From Robiginitalea aestuariiviva (lineage in GTDB: Bacteria > Bacteroidota > Bacteroidia > Flavobacteriales > Flavobacteriaceae): a stretch of DNA of 64,000 bases. This document shows positions 1-9,478 of the stretch, piece after piece (positions within the stretch are counted from its first letter, which is position 1; each line of letters starts with the position of its first letter). The notes under the pieces were generated by a model. The model ran no database searches, was not told the DNA's origin, and was given only the letters and a program-made list of their open reading frames with translations. The DNA is taken from NCBI RefSeq assembly GCF_029537735.1, contig NZ_JARPUQ010000001.1:1026696-1090695 (forward strand), in the 5' to 3' direction. The position numbers were made by a program, and so were the translations under genes.

Positions 1-540
1 ACCGACCGGACCACCTGCATTATTTTCGGGGATGGTGCCGGCGCCGTCCTGTTCGAGCCTTCCGAGGAAGGCTACGGGCTGAAGGACGAATACCTGCGCT
101 CCGACGGGAAGGGCCGCGAATTCCTGAAGATCGAAGCCGGGGGCAGCCTGATGCCGGCCACGGAAGAAACCGTACGCAACAAGAAACACTTTGTATTCCA
201 GGACGGCAAATCCGTTTTTAAATTTGCCGTGTCGAATATGGCCGATGTAGCCGCAAAGATCATGGAGCGGAACAACCTGAGCCACGACGATGTGGACTGG
301 CTGGTGCCTCACCAGGCGAACAAACGCATCATAGATGCTACCGCCAACCGTATGGGCCTTGAGGCCTCCAAGGTCATGATGAATATCGAAAAGTACGGAA
401 ATACCACTTCCGCCACTTTGCCACTGTTGCTCTTCGATTACGAGAAGCAACTCAAGAAGGGAGACAATCTTGTTTTTGCCGCCTTTGGGGGTGGCTTTAC
501 CTGGGGAGCCATCTATCTCACCTGGGCATACGATTCTTAA
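1..540 (+). CDS. fabH: 3-oxoacyl-ACP synthase III (FabH), C-terminal part
   Basis: Partial gene cut by the left window edge; frame 1 is open from base 1 and codes 179 residues. FabH condenses acetyl-CoA (or a branched starter) with malonyl-ACP to start fatty-acid synthesis in the cytoplasm. Two residues of the Cys-His-Asn triad are visible: His in VPHQAN (codon 310-312) and Asn in [10 protein letters not shown] (codon 400-402). The catalytic Cys lies upstream of the window. The GDGAGA segment near the start and the GGGFTWG segment near the end are typical of the family. It is followed after 27 nt by accB, the usual Bacteroidetes arrangement. An internal ATG at 151 is not a real start because homology extends upstream of it. 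Confidence 0.95.
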   Translation, partial: TDRTTCIIFGDGAGAVLFEPSEEGYGLKDEYLRSDGKGREFLKIEAGGSLMPATEETVRNKKHFVFQDGKSVFKFAVSNMADVAAKIMERNNLSHDDVDWLVPHQANKRIIDATANRMGLEASKVMMNIEKYGNTTSATLPLLLFDYEKQLKKGDNLVFAAFGGGFTWGAIYLTWAYDS

Positions 541-567
541 CGAAAGCAACTAACTAAACCGAGATCC

Positions 568-1059
568 ATGGATATTAAAGAAATTCAGAGCCTGATCAAG
601 TTCGTGGCAAAATCCGGGGCCAGCGAAGTAAAGCTGGAGACGGATGAAATCAAGATTACGATCCGGACAGGTGCCGCGGGCAGGGAAGGAGAGACTACCA
701 TCGTTCAGCACGTGCCCATGGCGCACGGCATGCCGGCCCCGGCCCCTGCGCCCCAGGCCGCCCCGGCCCCGGCCCCCGCTGCCGAAGCTCCGGCCAAGTC
801 GGATGAGAATGACTCCAAGTACATTACCATCAAATCCCCGATCATCGGGACGTTTTACCGCAAACCGGCCCCGGATAAGCCTAACTTTGTAGAGGTTGGG
901 GACAGTATCTCCAAGGGAGACGTGCTTTGTGTGATCGAGGCCATGAAGCTCTTCAACGACATCGAGTCCGAGGTGTCCGGAAAGGTTGTCAAGGTCCTGG
1001 TAGAGGATTCCTCTCCCGTGGAATTCGACCAGCCCCTGTTCCTGATCGACCCTTCATAG
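568..1059 (+). CDS. accB: Biotin carboxyl carrier protein of acetyl-CoA carboxylase
   Basis: Carries biotin between the carboxylase and transferase halves of acetyl-CoA carboxylase, which makes malonyl-CoA. The protein has 163 residues: an N-terminal helical region (1-50), a flexible Ala/Pro linker (about 55-77), and a C-terminal biotinyl domain. The attachment motif EAMKLFND places the biotinylated lysine at about residue 127. Length and order match the family. It sits between fabH and accC in one operon, so starter condensation and malonyl-CoA supply are probably co-transcribed. The Ala/Pro linker gives a GC-rich, low-complexity stretch near 735-795. Confidence 0.96.
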   Translation: MDIKEIQSLIKFVAKSGASEVKLETDEIKITIRTGAAGREGETTIVQHVPMAHGMPAPAPAPQAAPAPAPAAEAPAKSDENDSKYITIKSPIIGTFYRKPAPDKPNFVEVGDSISKGDVLCVIEAMKLFNDIESEVSGKVVKVLVEDSSPVEFDQPLFLIDPS

Positions 1060-1118
1060 GCCTGTTTAGGGCATGCGGCAAGGGAATTGTTTGAAAACCA
1101 ACAGCCAACTCACGCAAC

Positions 1119-2474
1119 ATGTTTAAAAAGATATTGATCGCCAACCGCGGAGAGATCGCCCTGCGTATTATACGCACCTGTAAGGAAATGGGCATCAAAA
1201 CGGTTGCCGTCTATTCCAAAGCCGACGAGGAAAGCCTGCACGTGCGCTTTGCCGACGAGGCCGTTTGCATCGGGCCCGCCCCGAGTAGCGAATCCTACCT
1301 GAAAATCCCCAACATCATTGCTGCGGCAGAGATTACCAATGCCGACGGCATCCACCCCGGTTACGGGTTCCTGTCCGAGAATGCCAAGTTCTCCCGGATT
1401 TGTGCCGAACACGACATCAAGTTCATCGGTGCCACCGGCGACCAGATCGAAAAGATGGGAGACAAGGCCACGGCCAAGGCTACCATGAAGGAAGCCGGAG
1501 TGCCTACCATTCCCGGGTCTGACGGCCTGCTGAAAGACCTGGAGCACGCCCGTAAAACCGCCAAGAAAATGGGATATCCCGTAATGATCAAGGCCACAGC
1601 CGGCGGTGGCGGGAAAGGGATGCGCGCCATCTGGAAGGAAGAAGACCTGGAAAAGAATTTTGAAAGCGCCGTAAAGGAGGCTACCGCAGCTTTCGGCAAC
1701 GGGGGCATGTATATGGAAAAGCTCATCGAGGAGCCCCGCCATATTGAGATTCAGGTGATCGGCGACCAGTTTGGCAAAGCCTGCCACCTTTCGGAGCGGG
1801 ACTGTTCCATACAACGCCGCCACCAGAAACTCACGGAAGAAACCCCTTCCCCTTTTATGACCGACAAACTTCGGGAAGAAATGGGGAAAGCGGCCGTACG
1901 GGCGGCCGAGTACATCAAATACGAGGGCGCGGGTACCGTGGAATTCCTGGTAGACAAACACCGGAACTTCTACTTCATGGAAATGAACACCCGGATTCAG
2001 GTGGAACACCCGATTACCGAGCAGGTGATCGATTACGACCTGATCCGCGAACAGATCCTGGTTGCCGCCGGGGTGCCGATTTCCGGGAAGAACTATACCC
2101 CCAACCTGCATTCTATTGAATGCCGGATCAATGCGGAGGACCCCTATAACGACTTCAGGCCGTCCCCGGGGCGGATCACCACCCTGCATACGCCCGGCGG
2201 GCACGGGGTGCGCCTGGATACCCACGTATATAGCGGCTATACCATCCCGCCCAACTACGACTCCATGATCGCGAAATTGATTACCACCGCCCAGACCCGG
2301 GAGGAGGCGATCAATAAAATGAAGCGGGCCCTGGACGAGTTTGTGATCGAGGGGATTAAAACCACTATTCCCTTCCACAGGCAACTGATGGACCATCCGG
2401 ATTACCTGGCGGGGAATTACACCACCAAATTTATGGAGGGCTTCGTTATGGAGCCTGAAAGAGAAGGGGCTTAA
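1119..2474 (+). CDS. accC: Acetyl-CoA carboxylase, biotin carboxylase subunit
   Basis: ATP-dependent carboxylation of the biotin on AccB, using bicarbonate. The protein has 451 residues, the normal length. The N-terminal biotin-carboxylase fold starts [13 protein letters not shown]; the ATP-grasp glycine-rich loop [13 protein letters not shown] is at about 158-170; the metal and active-site segment [12 protein letters not shown] is at about 287-298. It is the third gene of the fabH-accB-accC cluster, 59 nt after accB. The stop codon lies inside the loop of a terminator hairpin (see 2464-2491), so the operon ends here. The long antisense frame over this gene has no family features. Confidence 0.97.
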   Translation: MFKKILIANRGEIALRIIRTCKEMGIKTVAVYSKADEESLHVRFADEAVCIGPAPSSESYLKIPNIIAAAEITNADGIHPGYGFLSENAKFSRICAEHDIKFIGATGDQIEKMGDKATAKATMKEAGVPTIPGSDGLLKDLEHARKTAKKMGYPVMIKATAGGGGKGMRAIWKEEDLEKNFESAVKEATAAFGNGGMYMEKLIEEPRHIEIQVIGDQFGKACHLSERDCSIQRRHQKLTEETPSPFMTDKLREEMGKAAVRAAEYIKYEGAGTVEFLVDKHRNFYFMEMNTRIQVEHPITEQVIDYDLIREQILVAAGVPISGKNYTPNLHSIECRINAEDPYNDFRPSPGRITTLHTPGGHGVRLDTHVYSGYTIPPNYDSMIAKLITTAQTREEAINKMKRALDEFVIEGIKTTIPFHRQLMDHPDYLAGNYTTKFMEGFVMEPEREGA

Positions 2475-2491
2475 GGCCCCTTTTGTTTTTT
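2464..2491 (+). terminator. Rho-independent terminator of the fabH-accB-accC operon
   Basis: A 7-bp stem (AAGGGGC 2464-2470 with GCCCCTT 2476-2482), loop TTAAG, then a T-rich run TTGTTTTTT to 2491. The accC stop codon TAA (2472-2474) is inside the loop. Confidence 0.8.
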
Positions 2492-2499
2492 GAGCGCGT

Positions 2500-3618
2500 A
2501 TGGAACTGAGCTTCTGGGAATACCGTTCCTGGTTCACCGAGGTGGATTATTGCATTGCAGGCGGGGGCATAACCGGGTTGTCCTGTGCCCTGGAACTGCG
2601 CAGGCAGCAACCCGGGGCCCGTATCCTGGTCCTGGAGCGCGGCAGCCTGCCCCAGGGGGCCAGTACCAAAAATGCCGGCTTTGCATGTTTTGGGAGCCTC
2701 ACCGAAATCCTGGAAGACCTGGAATCCCATACGGAATCCGAAGTAGCCGCACTGGTGGAACAGCGCTACCTGGGCATCCGGCAGTTGCGGGACCGCCTGG
2801 GCGATCAGGCCCTGGGGTATGAAACCCGCGGAGGCTACGAGGTATTTCTGGATGGGGAAAGGGAGCAACAGGAAGCTGCCCTGGACCGCATGGAAGAGGT
2901 GAATGCCCTGCTCCGACCCGTATTCGGGGGGGCGGCCTTTGAAATCCGGCCAAACACTTTCGGGATGCAGGGGATTGATTCCCGCCTGGTCTGCCAGCCG
3001 TATGAAGGGCAGATCGATACCGGCCGGGCCATGCAGCAGCTGCTCTCCCTGGTGCAACGGGAAGGCATCCTCCTGCTGCACGGGTTAAGCGTTAGTTCCT
3101 ACGAAGAAACGGGGCAGGGAGTGGAGGTCCATACCGCCGACTTTTCCTTTACAGCGAGGCAGCTGCTGCTGGCTACCAATGGGCTGGCCGGGGAACTGGC
3201 TTCCATTGACCTTAAACCTGCCCGGGCCCAGGTGCTGATCACGGATCCGGTACCCGGCCTGAAATTGCAGGGGTGCTTCCATCTGGAGGCGGGGTATTAT
3301 TACTTCCGGAATGTGGGTAACCGGGTGCTGCTTGGGGGCGGCCGCAACCTGGATAAGGCAGGAGAAACCACAACAACCTTCGGACTTACCCCCCTGATAC
3401 AGGACCGGCTGGAGACGCTTTTGCAGGAAATCATCCTTCCGGGGAACCCGGTGGGGATTGCAAGGCGCTGGAGCGGGATTATGGGGGTAGGCCCCCAGAA
3501 AAAACCGATTGTAGAGCGCCTTTCTCCCCATGTGTGTTGCGGGGTACGGCTTGGGGGTATGGGCGTGGCTATTGGCAGCCATGTGGGCGCCCGCCTGGCC
3601 CGATTGGCCCTGGACTAA
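2500..3618 (+). CDS. FAD-dependent amino-acid oxidase-like oxidoreductase (DAO family)
   Basis: Predicted cytoplasmic flavoenzyme of 372 residues. The N-terminal Rossmann dinucleotide motif is AGGGITGLSCALEL, about residues 20-33, followed by the acidic strand end VLERG, which binds the FAD ribose. The C-terminus carries the conserved FAD-pyrophosphate segment GVRLGGMGVAIGSHVG. Family members oxidise glycine, sarcosine or D-amino acids; the substrate cannot be read from sequence. The start ATG is 25 nt past the accC stop and beyond its terminator, so it is probably separately transcribed. The gene order does not indicate a pathway. Confidence 0.85.
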   Translation: MELSFWEYRSWFTEVDYCIAGGGITGLSCALELRRQQPGARILVLERGSLPQGASTKNAGFACFGSLTEILEDLESHTESEVAALVEQRYLGIRQLRDRLGDQALGYETRGGYEVFLDGEREQQEAALDRMEEVNALLRPVFGGAAFEIRPNTFGMQGIDSRLVCQPYEGQIDTGRAMQQLLSLVQREGILLLHGLSVSSYEETGQGVEVHTADFSFTARQLLLATNGLAGELASIDLKPARAQVLITDPVPGLKLQGCFHLEAGYYYFRNVGNRVLLGGGRNLDKAGETTTTFGLTPLIQDRLETLLQEIILPGNPVGIARRWSGIMGVGPQKKPIVERLSPHVCCGVRLGGMGVAIGSHVGARLARLALD

Positions 3619-3687
3619 AGCAGGGGTTTTTATAACTCGCGAATTTACCGGATATTACAAGGGACTCCTTTCCAAAACACACACCCT

Positions 3688-5016
3688 ATGGAACTGTTGT
3701 ACCTGCTCCTGGCCGTTATTGTCATAATTCTGCTTACCACCCGCCTTCGCCTTCACCCATTCCTGGCCCTTCTGGGGGTTTCCCTGGGGTATGGGATCCT
3801 GGCCGGGATGCCGTTGCCGGAACTTATCGAAGCCGTCAATACCGGATTTGGGGGCACCTTAGGTAAGATCGGGCTTATTATCGTACTGGGAATCATCATT
3901 GGCGCGTTTCTCGAGCAGAGCGGGGGCGCACGGGTGCTTGCGGCCCGGGTACTGGGGTGGATTGGCGGCAAACGCATCCCCCTGGCTATGGGCGTACTTG
4001 GGTACGTGGTTTCCATCCCTGTGTTTTGCGACAGTGGCTATATGCTCCTGGACCCCCTGGCCAAAAGCCTGACCCGCAAGGCCGGCATTTCCCTGGCCGG
4101 GGCCGCGGTAGCCCTTGGCCTGGGGCTTATGGTTTCCCACACCCTGGTACCACCTACCCCCGGGCCTATTGCGGCGGCGGGAATCCTGGAAGCAGACCTG
4201 GGACTGGTGATCCTCTATGCCCTGCCCATTAGCCTGCTGGCCCTGGCCGCCGGAGTTATTTTTGCGTCCCGTTATGCCCAGCGAACCCCACTGGAGGCAA
4301 AGGCCTCTGGGGAACCTGCGGTACAGGCAACACCCGAAGCAGGGGAGGAACCGGGTTTTATCAAAGCCGTTTTGCCCATTGTAATCCCCATTTTGCTGAT
4401 CGTACTCAAGTCTGTCTTGATTCGCAATACCGAGGTAACCGGAATCTATGCCCTTATTGATTTTCTGGGGGAGCCGGTCATCGCGCTTATGATCGGGATG
4501 CTGCTTTCCTTTCTCCTGCCCAGGCGACTGAACCGGGAAATGCTCTCTTCCTCCGGATGGGTAGGCAAAGCCATTATGAGCGCCGCCTCCATCCTGCTGA
4601 TCACCGGGGCCGGCGGGGTTTTCGGCACCGTTTTGCAGCGCTCCGGGATTGCCGATGCCCTGGGCGGGATGCTGGCCCAGTACGAAATGGGGATCTGGTT
4701 GCCTTTTGTACTGGCGGCCGCCCTGAAAACAGCACAGGGCTCCTCCACTGTAGCCCTGATTACCGCAGCGTCCATCCTCCTGCCCCTGATGCCTACCCTG
4801 GGGCTGGAATCCGAAACTCAAAAAGCCCTGGCCGTAGTGGCCCTGGGAGCGGGGTCTGCCGTCTTCTCACATGCCAATGACAGCTTTTTCTGGGTGGTTA
4901 CCCAAATGTCCGGGATGGATGTGCGTACCGGGTACCGGCTCTTTGGGCTGGGGACCTTCCTGATCGGGACAACTGCCGCCCTCGGGGTCTGGGCCTGTGC
5001 CCTGATCTTCGCCTAA
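3688..5016 (+). CDS. GntP-family permease (gluconate:H+ symporter-like)
   Basis: Integral inner-membrane carrier of 442 residues with about 12-14 hydrophobic segments. Recognisable GntP features are the N-terminal pair of helices, the EQSGGARVLA segment (about residues 72-81) and VFCDSGYMLL (about 110-120). Family members import gluconate or related sugar acids, some carry amino acids such as D-serine; the substrate is not decided here. It starts 69 nt after the flavoenzyme and could be co-transcribed with it. The 3' end overlaps the convergent ABC ATPase gene by 4 nt (5013-5016). Confidence 0.85.
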   Translation: MELLYLLLAVIVIILLTTRLRLHPFLALLGVSLGYGILAGMPLPELIEAVNTGFGGTLGKIGLIIVLGIIIGAFLEQSGGARVLAARVLGWIGGKRIPLAMGVLGYVVSIPVFCDSGYMLLDPLAKSLTRKAGISLAGAAVALGLGLMVSHTLVPPTPGPIAAAGILEADLGLVILYALPISLLALAAGVIFASRYAQRTPLEAKASGEPAVQATPEAGEEPGFIKAVLPIVIPILLIVLKSVLIRNTEVTGIYALIDFLGEPVIALMIGMLLSFLLPRRLNREMLSSSGWVGKAIMSAASILLITGAGGVFGTVLQRSGIADALGGMLAQYEMGIWLPFVLAAALKTAQGSSTVALITAASILLPLMPTLGLESETQKALAVVALGAGSAVFSHANDSFFWVVTQMSGMDVRTGYRLFGLGTFLIGTTAALGVWACALIFA

Positions 5017-5990
5017 ATAGGCAGGCGTTTATTGATGGTTTCCAGAGAGACGTTCAGGAAAATCTTCCGCCCTTTTTCCAGGTTTGCATCGTGATAAAAA
5101 GTAACCTGTGCCCCCCCTTCCAGACGTCCCACCAGCCGAAAGTGGCTGCCCAGGAAGAAAGACGCTTCCACCTGGGCCTCAAAGCCGGATTTGGCGGATA
5201 GCTTTAACTCATGGGCGTAAACAATAATCCGGCGCGTGGTGGTGGCGTAGGATTTCAGCACCTGTACGGGAATCAGGTTGGCATCCCCCAACAGTGCCGC
5301 GGTATAAAGGCGTTTGGGCTGGGTGTACATTTCTGTGGTTGGGCGAAGGTCCAGGACTTTACCTTGCTGCAACACCAGGACGCGGTCTGCATAGGGCAGC
5401 ACGTCATTGTAGTCGTGGGAAGCGCAGATACAGCTGATACCTTCTCTGCGCAGCCAGCTAAAAAGGTCTTGCCGCAAAGGGTTTTTACGGAAATGGTCCA
5501 TATGGCTGAAGGGCTCATCCAGCAACAGCAGCTCCGGTTTCTGGGCCAGCACCCGGGCCAGGGCCACGCGCTGTTGCTCCCCCCCGCTCAGGTAGCGGAC
5601 CTGCCGGCTCCGGTAGGCGTCCAGGTCCATCAATTCCAGTAATTCCTCCGTCCTCCGGTCCGATGCTTCAGGCTCGTTCAGACTCAGGTATTTGCGAATA
5701 TTGTCCTCCACACTCAGGAAGGGCATCAGGTCAAAATCCTGGGACAGGTACTTCATAAAGGGCGCTCCCGGGAGGAGTTGGTAGGCCGGACCTTTTATGG
5801 GATGGTCTTTCCATTGCACCGTGCCCTGTTCAAAGGGGAGCTCTCCGTAAATAAGTCTGAGCAGGGTGCTTTTGCCACAACCGCTTTCCCCCATTACAGC
5901 CAGGTATTCCCCCGGGGCTACGTTAAAGGAAACGCTATCCAGTACGGGGGTATCCTCATAACCAAAATAAACCTCTTGGACCTGTAGCAT
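5013..5990 (-). CDS. ABC transporter ATP-binding protein, orphan
   Basis: ATPase subunit of 325 residues. Walker A GESGCGKST at 34-42, signature LSGGEQQ at 134-140, Walker B LLLLDEP at 154-160, and the switch His in CICASHDYND. The C-terminal 100 residues beyond the nucleotide-binding domain look like a small beta-rich (TOBE-like) extension, as in importers of the PotA/FbpC type. No permease or binding-protein gene is adjacent, so its membrane partner must be elsewhere. Stop codons of this gene and the GntP permease overlap (CTAG-type, 4 nt). A terminator for the upstream peptidase gene separates the two. Confidence 0.85.
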   Translation of the reverse strand: MLQVQEVYFGYEDTPVLDSVSFNVAPGEYLAVMGESGCGKSTLLRLIYGELPFEQGTVQWKDHPIKGPAYQLLPGAPFMKYLSQDFDLMPFLSVEDNIRKYLSLNEPEASDRRTEELLELMDLDAYRSRQVRYLSGGEQQRVALARVLAQKPELLLLDEPFSHMDHFRKNPLRQDLFSWLRREGISCICASHDYNDVLPYADRVLVLQQGKVLDLRPTTEMYTQPKRLYTAALLGDANLIPVQVLKSYATTTRRIIVYAHELKLSAKSGFEAQVEASFFLGSHFRLVGRLEGGAQVTFYHDANLEKGRKIFLNVSLETINKRLPI

Positions 5991-5997
5991 GGGATGA

Positions 5998-6028
5998 AAA
6001 AATCCGTTTCGAGAAGAAACGGATTTTT
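5998..6028 (-). terminator. Terminator downstream of the prolyl oligopeptidase gene
   Basis: Perfect 12-bp stem AAAAATCCGTTT (5998-6009) with AAACGGATTTTT (6017-6028), 7-nt loop. A and T flanks make it usable in both directions; on the minus strand it ends the gene stopping at 6045. Confidence 0.8.
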
Positions 6029-6044
6029 AGTGGGTTTTATTGGC

Positions 6045-8201
6045 TTATTCCTTAAACGTCTTTACAGCCGCAGGGTTCGGAAGCTCTTCCATCCCCATGT
6101 TGTAGAGGGTAAAACTGAACAGGTCTGCATACTGCTCAATGGTCTTGCTGATGGGGGTTCCGGCCCCGTGACCGGCATTGGTCTCAATGCGGATGAGCAC
6201 GGGTGATGCTCCCGCATGTTTTTCCTGCAGGGTTGCAGCAAATTTGAAACTGTGTGCGGGTACCACCCGGTCGTCGTGGTCGGCTGTGGTAACCAGGGTT
6301 GCCGGATAGGAAACGCCTTCCTGCACATTGTGCAGGGGGGAGTAGCCTTTCAGGTATTCAAACATTTCAGGGCTGTCTGCAGCGGTGCCGTAATCGTAAG
6401 ACCAACCCGCCCCGGCCGTGAAAGTGTGGTAGCGCAGCATGTCCAGTACCCCAACCGCTGGCAGGGCTACCTGCATCAGGTCCGGGCGCTGGGTCATTAC
6501 GGCGCCTACCAGCAGGCCTCCGTTCGAACCGCCGCGGATGGCCAGGTATTCCGGGGAGGTATAGCCTTCGGCAATCAGGTATTCGGCGGCGGCGATGAAA
6601 TCGTCAAAGACATTTTGCTTTTGCAATTGGGTGCCCGCATCGTGCCATTGCTTTCCGTATTCACCCCCGCCCCGGATGTTGGGAACGGCATAAACCCCGC
6701 CCTGCTCCATCCATACGGCATTTGCCGTGTTGAAGCTGGGGGTGAGGCTGATGTTAAACCCGCCGTAGCCGTAAAGGATCGTGGGGTTCTTTCCGTTGCG
6801 CGGCGTCCCTTTCTTGTAGGTGATGATCATAGGGACCCTGGTGCCGTCCGCAGAGGTGTAAAATACCTGCTCGGACACGTAGTTGTCCGGGTTGAAATCA
6901 ATCTCCGGTTTCCAGTAGAGGTCGTACTCCCCGGTATCCACATTGTATTTGTAGGAGGCTCCCGGGGTATTGTAATTGGTAAAATTGAAGAAGAATTCCT
7001 TTTCCTCCTTCTTCCCGCCAAAGCCACTGGCGCTCCCGATCCCGGGCAGGGTGACTTCGCGCACCAGGTTACCCTGGTAATCGTACTGGAATACCTTGGA
7101 GATGGCGTCTACCATATACTCGGCAAAAAAGTAACCCCCGCCGGTATTCGGGCTGAGTACATGCTCGGTTTCCGGGATAAAATCCACCCAATGCTCCGGG
7201 GTGGGGTTCGCAGCATCCACCGTTACAATTTTTTGGTTCGGGGCATCCAGGTTGGTTACGATATACAATTTGGAGCCCTCATTTTCGATGATATAGCTGT
7301 CTGAGTCTTCGTGGTCCAGGATGGCGGTAAAGCCCTCCTGAGGCCGGCTGAGGTCCATCAGGAAAAGCTTATTGCCAGAGGTGGTGTTAGAGGCGGACAG
7401 GACCAGGTAATTTTCGTCTTCGGTAACCCGTGCGCCAATGTACCGGTGTTTTTCCGCTTCGGTGCCCCCAAATACCAGTTCGTCCTGGGCCTGGGGCTGT
7501 CCCAGCCGGTGGTAGTAGACCTTGTGCTGGTCCGTTTTGGCGGAGAGTTCACTGCCCTCCGGCTTGTCGTAGCTGGAGTAATAGAAACCTTCATTTCCTT
7601 TCCAGGAAATCCCGCTGAACTTTACATCCACCAGGGTGTCCTCCACAATCTGCCTGCTTTCGGCATCCATTACCACGATCTTGCGCCAGTCGCTGCCCCC
7701 CTCGGAAATGGAGTAGGCCGCCATGCTGCCGTCTTTGGTAAAGCTCAGGCCGGCCAGGGAGGTAGTGCCGTCCTCTGAAAAAGTGTTGGGGTCCAGGAAA
7801 ACTTCTTCCGCAGCCTCGTCGGATTTACGGCGATAGAGCACATACTGGTTCTGCAGCCCGTCGTTTTTGTAAAAATAGGTGTACCCGCCCTCCCGGAAGG
7901 GGGTGCCCAGTTTCTCGTAATTCCAGAGGGTTTCCAGCCTTTTTTTAAGGGCTTCCCGGTAGGGGATCTGATCCAGGTACCCAAAGGTCACCCCGTTTTG
8001 TTCCCGTACCCAGGCTTCGGTTTCGGGGCTGCGGTCGTCTTCCAGCCAGCGGTAGGGGTCCGGAACCTCGGTGCCAAAGTAGGTGTCTACCGTATCTACT
8101 TTTGCCGTGGTGGGATAATTGATCTTCATGGCTTCGGAGTTTGGATTGCCGCAGGCGGCCAGCAGAATGGCCAGGCCCGGGATTACGAGGATTCTTTTCA
8201 T
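6045..8201 (-). CDS. Prolyl oligopeptidase family (S9A) serine peptidase, lipoprotein
   Basis: Cleaves short peptides after proline. I chose the start at 8201 because it gives a lipoprotein signal ([17 protein letters not shown], lipobox LAAC, Cys at residue 17); a longer frame adds 12 residues with no signal. The mature 718-residue protein has the N-terminal beta-propeller and C-terminal alpha/beta-hydrolase domain. Catalytic residues seen: Ser in GGSNGG (about 559), Asp in DHDDRVVP (about 644), His in NAGHGAG (about 678). The lipid anchor suggests a periplasmic or outer-membrane location. It has its own terminator on each side, so it is probably monocistronic. Confidence 0.95.
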   Translation of the reverse strand: MKRILVIPGLAILLAACGNPNSEAMKINYPTTAKVDTVDTYFGTEVPDPYRWLEDDRSPETEAWVREQNGVTFGYLDQIPYREALKKRLETLWNYEKLGTPFREGGYTYFYKNDGLQNQYVLYRRKSDEAAEEVFLDPNTFSEDGTTSLAGLSFTKDGSMAAYSISEGGSDWRKIVVMDAESRQIVEDTLVDVKFSGISWKGNEGFYYSSYDKPEGSELSAKTDQHKVYYHRLGQPQAQDELVFGGTEAEKHRYIGARVTEDENYLVLSASNTTSGNKLFLMDLSRPQEGFTAILDHEDSDSYIIENEGSKLYIVTNLDAPNQKIVTVDAANPTPEHWVDFIPETEHVLSPNTGGGYFFAEYMVDAISKVFQYDYQGNLVREVTLPGIGSASGFGGKKEEKEFFFNFTNYNTPGASYKYNVDTGEYDLYWKPEIDFNPDNYVSEQVFYTSADGTRVPMIITYKKGTPRNGKNPTILYGYGGFNISLTPSFNTANAVWMEQGGVYAVPNIRGGGEYGKQWHDAGTQLQKQNVFDDFIAAAEYLIAEGYTSPEYLAIRGGSNGGLLVGAVMTQRPDLMQVALPAVGVLDMLRYHTFTAGAGWSYDYGTAADSPEMFEYLKGYSPLHNVQEGVSYPATLVTTADHDDRVVPAHSFKFAATLQEKHAGASPVLIRIETNAGHGAGTPISKTIEQYADLFSFTLYNMGMEELPNPAAVKTFKE

Positions 8202-8223
8202 GGGTTTAGCAAAATTGGTCCCA

Positions 8224-8231
8224 CAAAAATA
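8224..8231 (-). promoter_or_regulatory. Candidate Bacteroidetes -7 box for the S9 peptidase gene
   Basis: Minus-strand TATTTTTG matches TAnnTTTG and lies 22 nt upstream of the chosen ATG at 8201. No clear TTTG at the -33 position because the upstream terminator occupies it. Confidence 0.5.
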
Positions 8232-8235
8232 CAAC

Positions 8236-8264
8236 AAAAACGGCCGCCCGTTCCGGGGCGGCCG
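8236..8264 (-). terminator. Terminator of asd
   Basis: GC-rich perfect 9-bp stem CGGCCGCCC (8241-8249) with GGGCGGCCG (8256-8264), followed on the minus strand by a U run (plus-strand AAAAA 8236-8240). Lies 21 nt after the asd stop. Confidence 0.85.
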
Positions 8265-8285
8265 CTGGTGGGTTAGCTGGTGCGG

Positions 8286-9275
8286 TCAGACCAGCCCGGC
8301 TTCCAGCAGGTGCTCTGCAATCTGCACGGCATTGGTGGCGGCACCCTTGCGGAGGTTGTCGGCCACGATCCATAAATTCAGGGTATTTCGCTGGGATTCG
8401 TCCCGGCGGATGCGCCCCACAAAAACCTCGTCTTTGTCGTGGGCGGATACGGGCATGGGGTAGAGGTTACTGGCAGGGTCGTCCTGCAGCACTACCCCGG
8501 GAGAGGCTGACAGCAGGTTGCGTACTTCCTGCAGGTCAAAATCGTTGTGGAATTCAATGTTCACCGCTTCCGAATGCCCACCCGCCGTGGGGATACGCAC
8601 GGCCGTGGCGGTAACGGAAAAGGTACGGTCATCCAGGATTTTCTGGGGTTCCCGGGCCAATTTCATCTCTTCTTTGGTATATCCGTTTTCCAGGAACACG
8701 TCGCAATGCGGCAGGGCGTTGCGGTTGATGGGGTGGGGATAGGCCTTTTCTCCTTCCCGTCCGGCCATTTCGTCTTCCAGTTGCTGCACCGCCTTTACCC
8801 CGGTGCCGGAAACGGACTGGTAGGTAGATACCACCACCCGCTTCATTTTGTATTTGCGGTGCAGGGGGGCCAGCACCAGAACCATCTGTATGGTCGAGCA
8901 ATTGGGGTTGGCAATGATCTTATCCTTCCGGGTTAGGATGCCGGCATTGATTTCGGGGACAATGAGTTTTTTGTCCGGATCCATTCGCCAGGCAGAAGAG
9001 TTGTCGATTACCGTGGTGCCCACTTCGGCAAAACGGGGGGCCCATTCCAGGGAGGTGTCGCCCCCGGCAGAAAAAATAGCGATCTCCGGCTTTTCGGCCA
9101 CCGCCTGTTCCAACCCGATTATACGGTGCTCCTGGCCGCGGAAGCTCAGGGTTTTCCCCACAGAACGCTCCGAGGCCACCAGCAACAACTGATCCATCGG
9201 GAAATTGCGCTCTTCCAGCACTTTCAGCATTACGGCGCCAACCATCCCGGTGGCGCCTACAACAGCTACTTTCAT
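8286..9275 (-). CDS. asd: Aspartate-semialdehyde dehydrogenase
   Basis: NADPH-dependent reduction of aspartyl phosphate to the semialdehyde, the branch point to lysine/diaminopimelate, threonine and methionine. The start at 9275 gives the canonical N-terminus MKVAVVGATGMVG (NADP-binding loop); the extra upstream 16 residues lack homology. 329 residues. Active-site Cys in NPNCST (about residue 126) and the catalytic His in GGHSEAV are present. Monocistronic: a promoter with both boxes is at 9294-9323 and a terminator at 8236-8264. Confidence 0.96.
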   Translation of the reverse strand: MKVAVVGATGMVGAVMLKVLEERNFPMDQLLLVASERSVGKTLSFRGQEHRIIGLEQAVAEKPEIAIFSAGGDTSLEWAPRFAEVGTTVIDNSSAWRMDPDKKLIVPEINAGILTRKDKIIANPNCSTIQMVLVLAPLHRKYKMKRVVVSTYQSVSGTGVKAVQQLEDEMAGREGEKAYPHPINRNALPHCDVFLENGYTKEEMKLAREPQKILDDRTFSVTATAVRIPTAGGHSEAVNIEFHNDFDLQEVRNLLSASPGVVLQDDPASNLYPMPVSAHDKDEVFVGRIRRDESQRNTLNLWIVADNLRKGAATNAVQIAEHLLEAGLV

Positions 9276-9293
9276 GGCATTTGAATTATTCGG

Positions 9294-9323
9294 CAAAGGT
9301 ACGCGGGTATGCGAATTGGGCAA
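9294..9323 (-). promoter_or_regulatory. Bacteroidetes-type promoter of asd
   Basis: On the minus strand: TTG (9323-9321), 19-nt spacer, TACCTTTG (9301-9294), 18 nt, then the ATG at 9275. Both boxes and the spacing fit the known TTTG/TAnnTTTG pattern of this phylum. Confidence 0.65.
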
Positions 9324-9393
9324 GGGAAATCCAGCAATCTTTTATAAATACAACAAAATGTTTTAAACAAAACAACATCCGAATAAATAAAAG

Positions 9394-9424
9394 AACCGCC
9401 CCGGGGTTGCCGGAGCGGTTTTTA
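9394..9424 (-). terminator. Terminator downstream of mscL
   Basis: AACCGC (9394-9399) pairs with GCGGTT (9415-9420), and inner CCGG 9401-9404 pairs with CCGG 9410-9413. A-rich upstream and T-rich downstream flanks; on the minus strand it follows mscL. Confidence 0.65.
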
Positions 9425-9478
9425 GGGTTCAACGTTGTGGTGTAGCGGTTCCCGGACCACAAGCCGGGTAAACGGGAA

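Noticed and set aside
1110-2537. 475-residue minus-strand frame over accC
   Set aside because: Exact antisense of a certain gene in GC-rich DNA; its translation has no family motif, signal or membrane pattern.
3859-4821. 320-residue minus-strand frame over the GntP permease
   Set aside because: Gln/Gly-rich antisense of membrane helices, no homology features.
6216-7304. 362-residue plus-strand frame over the S9 peptidase gene
   Set aside because: Antisense shadow; the peptidase on the minus strand has signal peptide and full catalytic triad.
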